Origin: an uncultured Selenomonadales bacterium
Lineage (GTDB): Bacteria; Bacillota; Negativicutes; Selenomonadales; Selenomonadaceae
Length of the DNA: 6,452 nt
Reading direction: 5' to 3'
Assembly: GCA_946543495.1 (NCBI GenBank)
Contig: CAMNLS010000076.1
Span: forward strand, 1 to 6,452
Part shown: positions 5,119 to 6,452 of the stretch, piece after piece
Layout: each line of letters opens with the position of its first letter
Position numbering within the stretch: position 1 is the first letter of the stretch
The notes under the pieces: generated by a model
The model's input: only the letters and a program-made list of their open reading frames with translations
Told to the model about the DNA's origin: nothing
Database searches by the model: none
Program-made: the position numbers and the translations under genes

Positions 5119-6452
5119 TTGTCCTTAAAAGAATTATCCGAGAAACTTTATCCTGTATTCATAAAAGAATTTGCCGAAGCTAAAACGTGTAAGTTGTTTC
5201 TTTCCGCCTCAACGATGAACGATAGAGCGATAGTGCGTCATGGCGTTCGTAGCACGCCAGAGCAAGCATGGGAAGCCGTCATGACTTTGTTGGAAAAGGC
5301 TTTCGACGGTAAGGAGCAACCGTCTGTTTTGCGTGCCGATTGGGTAACGTCAAGTTCAAAAATAACTTGGGTGGATTATCTCGACAAGTTGAAGTCAAGG
5401 AAGCGCGGCTGGTTCAGACAGGGTATAGCTTTAGATAAAGATTATAAATTGGTATTTACTGAACAGGAACTCAACGCCAATTCGATTATCTACGCGTTCG
5501 GCTTGGATGCAATCAAGTGCGAGTTTCAACCAAAGCAAGCGGACATTTATTGCCGTCAACGGTTTGAGCGCGGCTTTCCAAAGATGAACCGCAAAGATAA
5601 GATTGAACTATTCAACACTTCGGCTATCTTCGTTCAAGACGGAATGACGGAGCCATTAAAGCTCGTTGGCAAGGGCGACGTTTCCGACAGAAGGAAACTT
5701 AATAGAGACAATCCCGAACTTTTTATCAACATGGCAAAGGCGGCGGCAAAATATCTTGTTGCGCAGTGTAAGGAAGACGGGCTGTTTGTTTACGGCTTTT
5801 ATCCTTGCAATGACGAAGTGATTGAGGGCTACAACGTTCATCGCCATTTAGGTTCGCTGTTTGCTATGGCGGAGGTTTATGCCGTGAGCGAAGACGGCGA
5901 CGATAAAGAGGCTCTCGGCGCGGCAATCGAACGCGGCTTGAACTACGCGATAAATAATTACATTGTCTATCGCAAGACGCCCGAAGGCGAGGACATCGCC
6001 TATCTTAACGACGGCAGACGGACGACAGTTGGCATGAGTGGTCTTGCGTTGTTGGCGTTCAGTAAGTGGACGACCGCGACGGGCACGAAGAAATATATTC
6101 CGCTTATGAAGTCTATTGCTCGCAGTATTCTTTCCGTGCAAAAGGCTGACGGAACTTTTATACACGCTTTGAACATAAGAGATTTTTCTACGCGGAAAGA
6201 TTTTGCCGTCCCGTTCTATGACGGCGAAGCTATCTATGGCATGTTGCGCCTTTACGCCATCACCAAAGACAATGCGCTACTTGAATCCTGCGAACGAATC
6301 CTCAACCGATTCATTGAGACGGAATATTGGAAGAACTACGACCATTGGCTCGCCTATGCCGCCAATGAGTTCACGATTTATCGCCCCGAAGAAAAATATT
6401 TCGAGCTGGGACTCAATAACATGTTGCCCTATATGCCAAAGATGGTAAACGC
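5119..6452 (+). CDS. Unrecognised two-part protein with C-terminal alpha/alpha-toroid-like domain, 3' end outside window
   Basis: The frame is open from TTG 5119 to the window edge, giving 444 residues with no stop. I cannot name the family. Residues 1-190 form a mixed alpha/beta-looking part, including RADWV (72-76), RQGIALD (100-106) and FTEQELNAN (113-121). From about 195 on, helices alternate with loops bearing recurring polar motifs: DGLFVYGFYP (220-229), YNVHRHLGSL (238-247), GMSGLALLAF (305-314), ADGTFIHA (343-350), FYDGEAIYGMLRLY (366-379) and YDHWLAYAANE (407-417). This pattern resembles alpha/alpha-toroid enzymes such as six-hairpin glycosidases, epimerases or prenyltransferase-type repeats. 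D220, H241, H243, D368, E370, D408 and H409 are candidate functional residues. No signal peptide is seen. It lies 17 bp after the ATP-grasp gene, almost certainly in one operon, so it probably works on the same product. Base composition rises from about 30-40% G+C near the start to above 60% in one row near 5900. The fold is inference; the gene is clear. Confidence 0.8.
   Translation, partial: MSLKELSEKLYPVFIKEFAEAKTCKLFLSASTMNDRAIVRHGVRSTPEQAWEAVMTLLEKAFDGKEQPSVLRADWVTSSSKITWVDYLDKLKSRKRGWFRQGIALDKDYKLVFTEQELNANSIIYAFGLDAIKCEFQPKQADIYCRQRFERGFPKMNRKDKIELFNTSAIFVQDGMTEPLKLVGKGDVSDRRKLNRDNPELFINMAKAAAKYLVAQCKEDGLFVYGFYPCNDEVIEGYNVHRHLGSLFAMAEVYAVSEDGDDKEALGAAIERGLNYAINNYIVYRKTPEGEDIAYLNDGRRTTVGMSGLALLAFSKWTTATGTKKYIPLMKSIARSILSVQKADGTFIHALNIRDFSTRKDFAVPFYDGEAIYGMLRLYAITKDNALLESCERILNRFIETEYWKNYDHWLAYAANEFTIYRPEEKYFELGLNNMLPYMPKMVN

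Noticed and set aside
5656..6165. Two minus-strand frames opposite the toroid-domain gene
   Set aside because: The plus-strand frame is open across the whole region with recurring conserved-looking motifs; the minus-strand translations are shadows.
5119..6452. LanC-like lanthionine cyclase, which with an ATP-grasp gene would suggest a RiPP pathway
   Set aside because: LanC also has an alpha/alpha barrel, but the zinc-binding Cys, Cys-His arrangement is absent; the only Cys in the visible barrel part are C217, C230 and C391, not in LanC motifs. No precursor peptide is visible.

Overview
The window looks like an accessory stretch of a bacterial chromosome, most likely from the Bacillota. The evidence is strong AGGAGG-type ribosome binding sites, several TTG starts, a YheC/YheD-like ATP-grasp protein and Cof-type HAD enzymes. 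A twin-arginine export signal on a glucosidase and a DUF1850 protein would fit a diderm group such as the Negativicutes, but that placement is inference and no marker gene settles it.

Left part (1-730, minus strand): the 5' portion of an ABC-3 family (ZnuB/MntB-type) metal-ion ABC transporter permease, cut by the window start. It is divergent from everything to its right. The 155-bp gap that follows (731-885) is AT-rich. It carries a plausible minus-strand promoter, a purine-rich GATA microsatellite, a perfect 12-bp inverted repeat, a 13-bp direct repeat containing TATAAT, and a consensus ribosome binding site for the rightward genes.

Middle (886-3841, plus strand): three tightly packed genes that look like one transcription unit. 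They are a small membrane-anchored or exported DUF1850 protein, a GH13 alpha-glucosidase with a Tat signal peptide, and a Cof-type (HAD-IIB) phosphatase that overlaps the glucosidase by 11 bp. The exported glucosidase would release glucose from alpha-glucosides outside the cytoplasm, and the HAD enzyme could act on sugar phosphates inside. DUF1850 domains are normally companions of TRAP transporters, but no TRAP gene is visible here.

Right part (3848-6452, plus strand): a consensus-like promoter (TTGACA, 17 bp, TAACAT) precedes two genes that both appear to start with TTG. The first encodes a 395-residue YheC/YheD-like ATP-grasp enzyme. The second, cut by the window end, encodes a protein of more than 444 residues with an unrecognised N-terminal half and a C-terminal half that looks like an alpha/alpha-toroid (six-hairpin-like) fold. 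The ATP-grasp gene and the start of its partner are clearly more AT-rich than the genes to the left, which suggests a separate origin. This ATP-grasp plus toroid pair is the best candidate for an undescribed system in the window: probably synthesis or modification of a peptide-like or glycan-like product, with the chemistry unknown.
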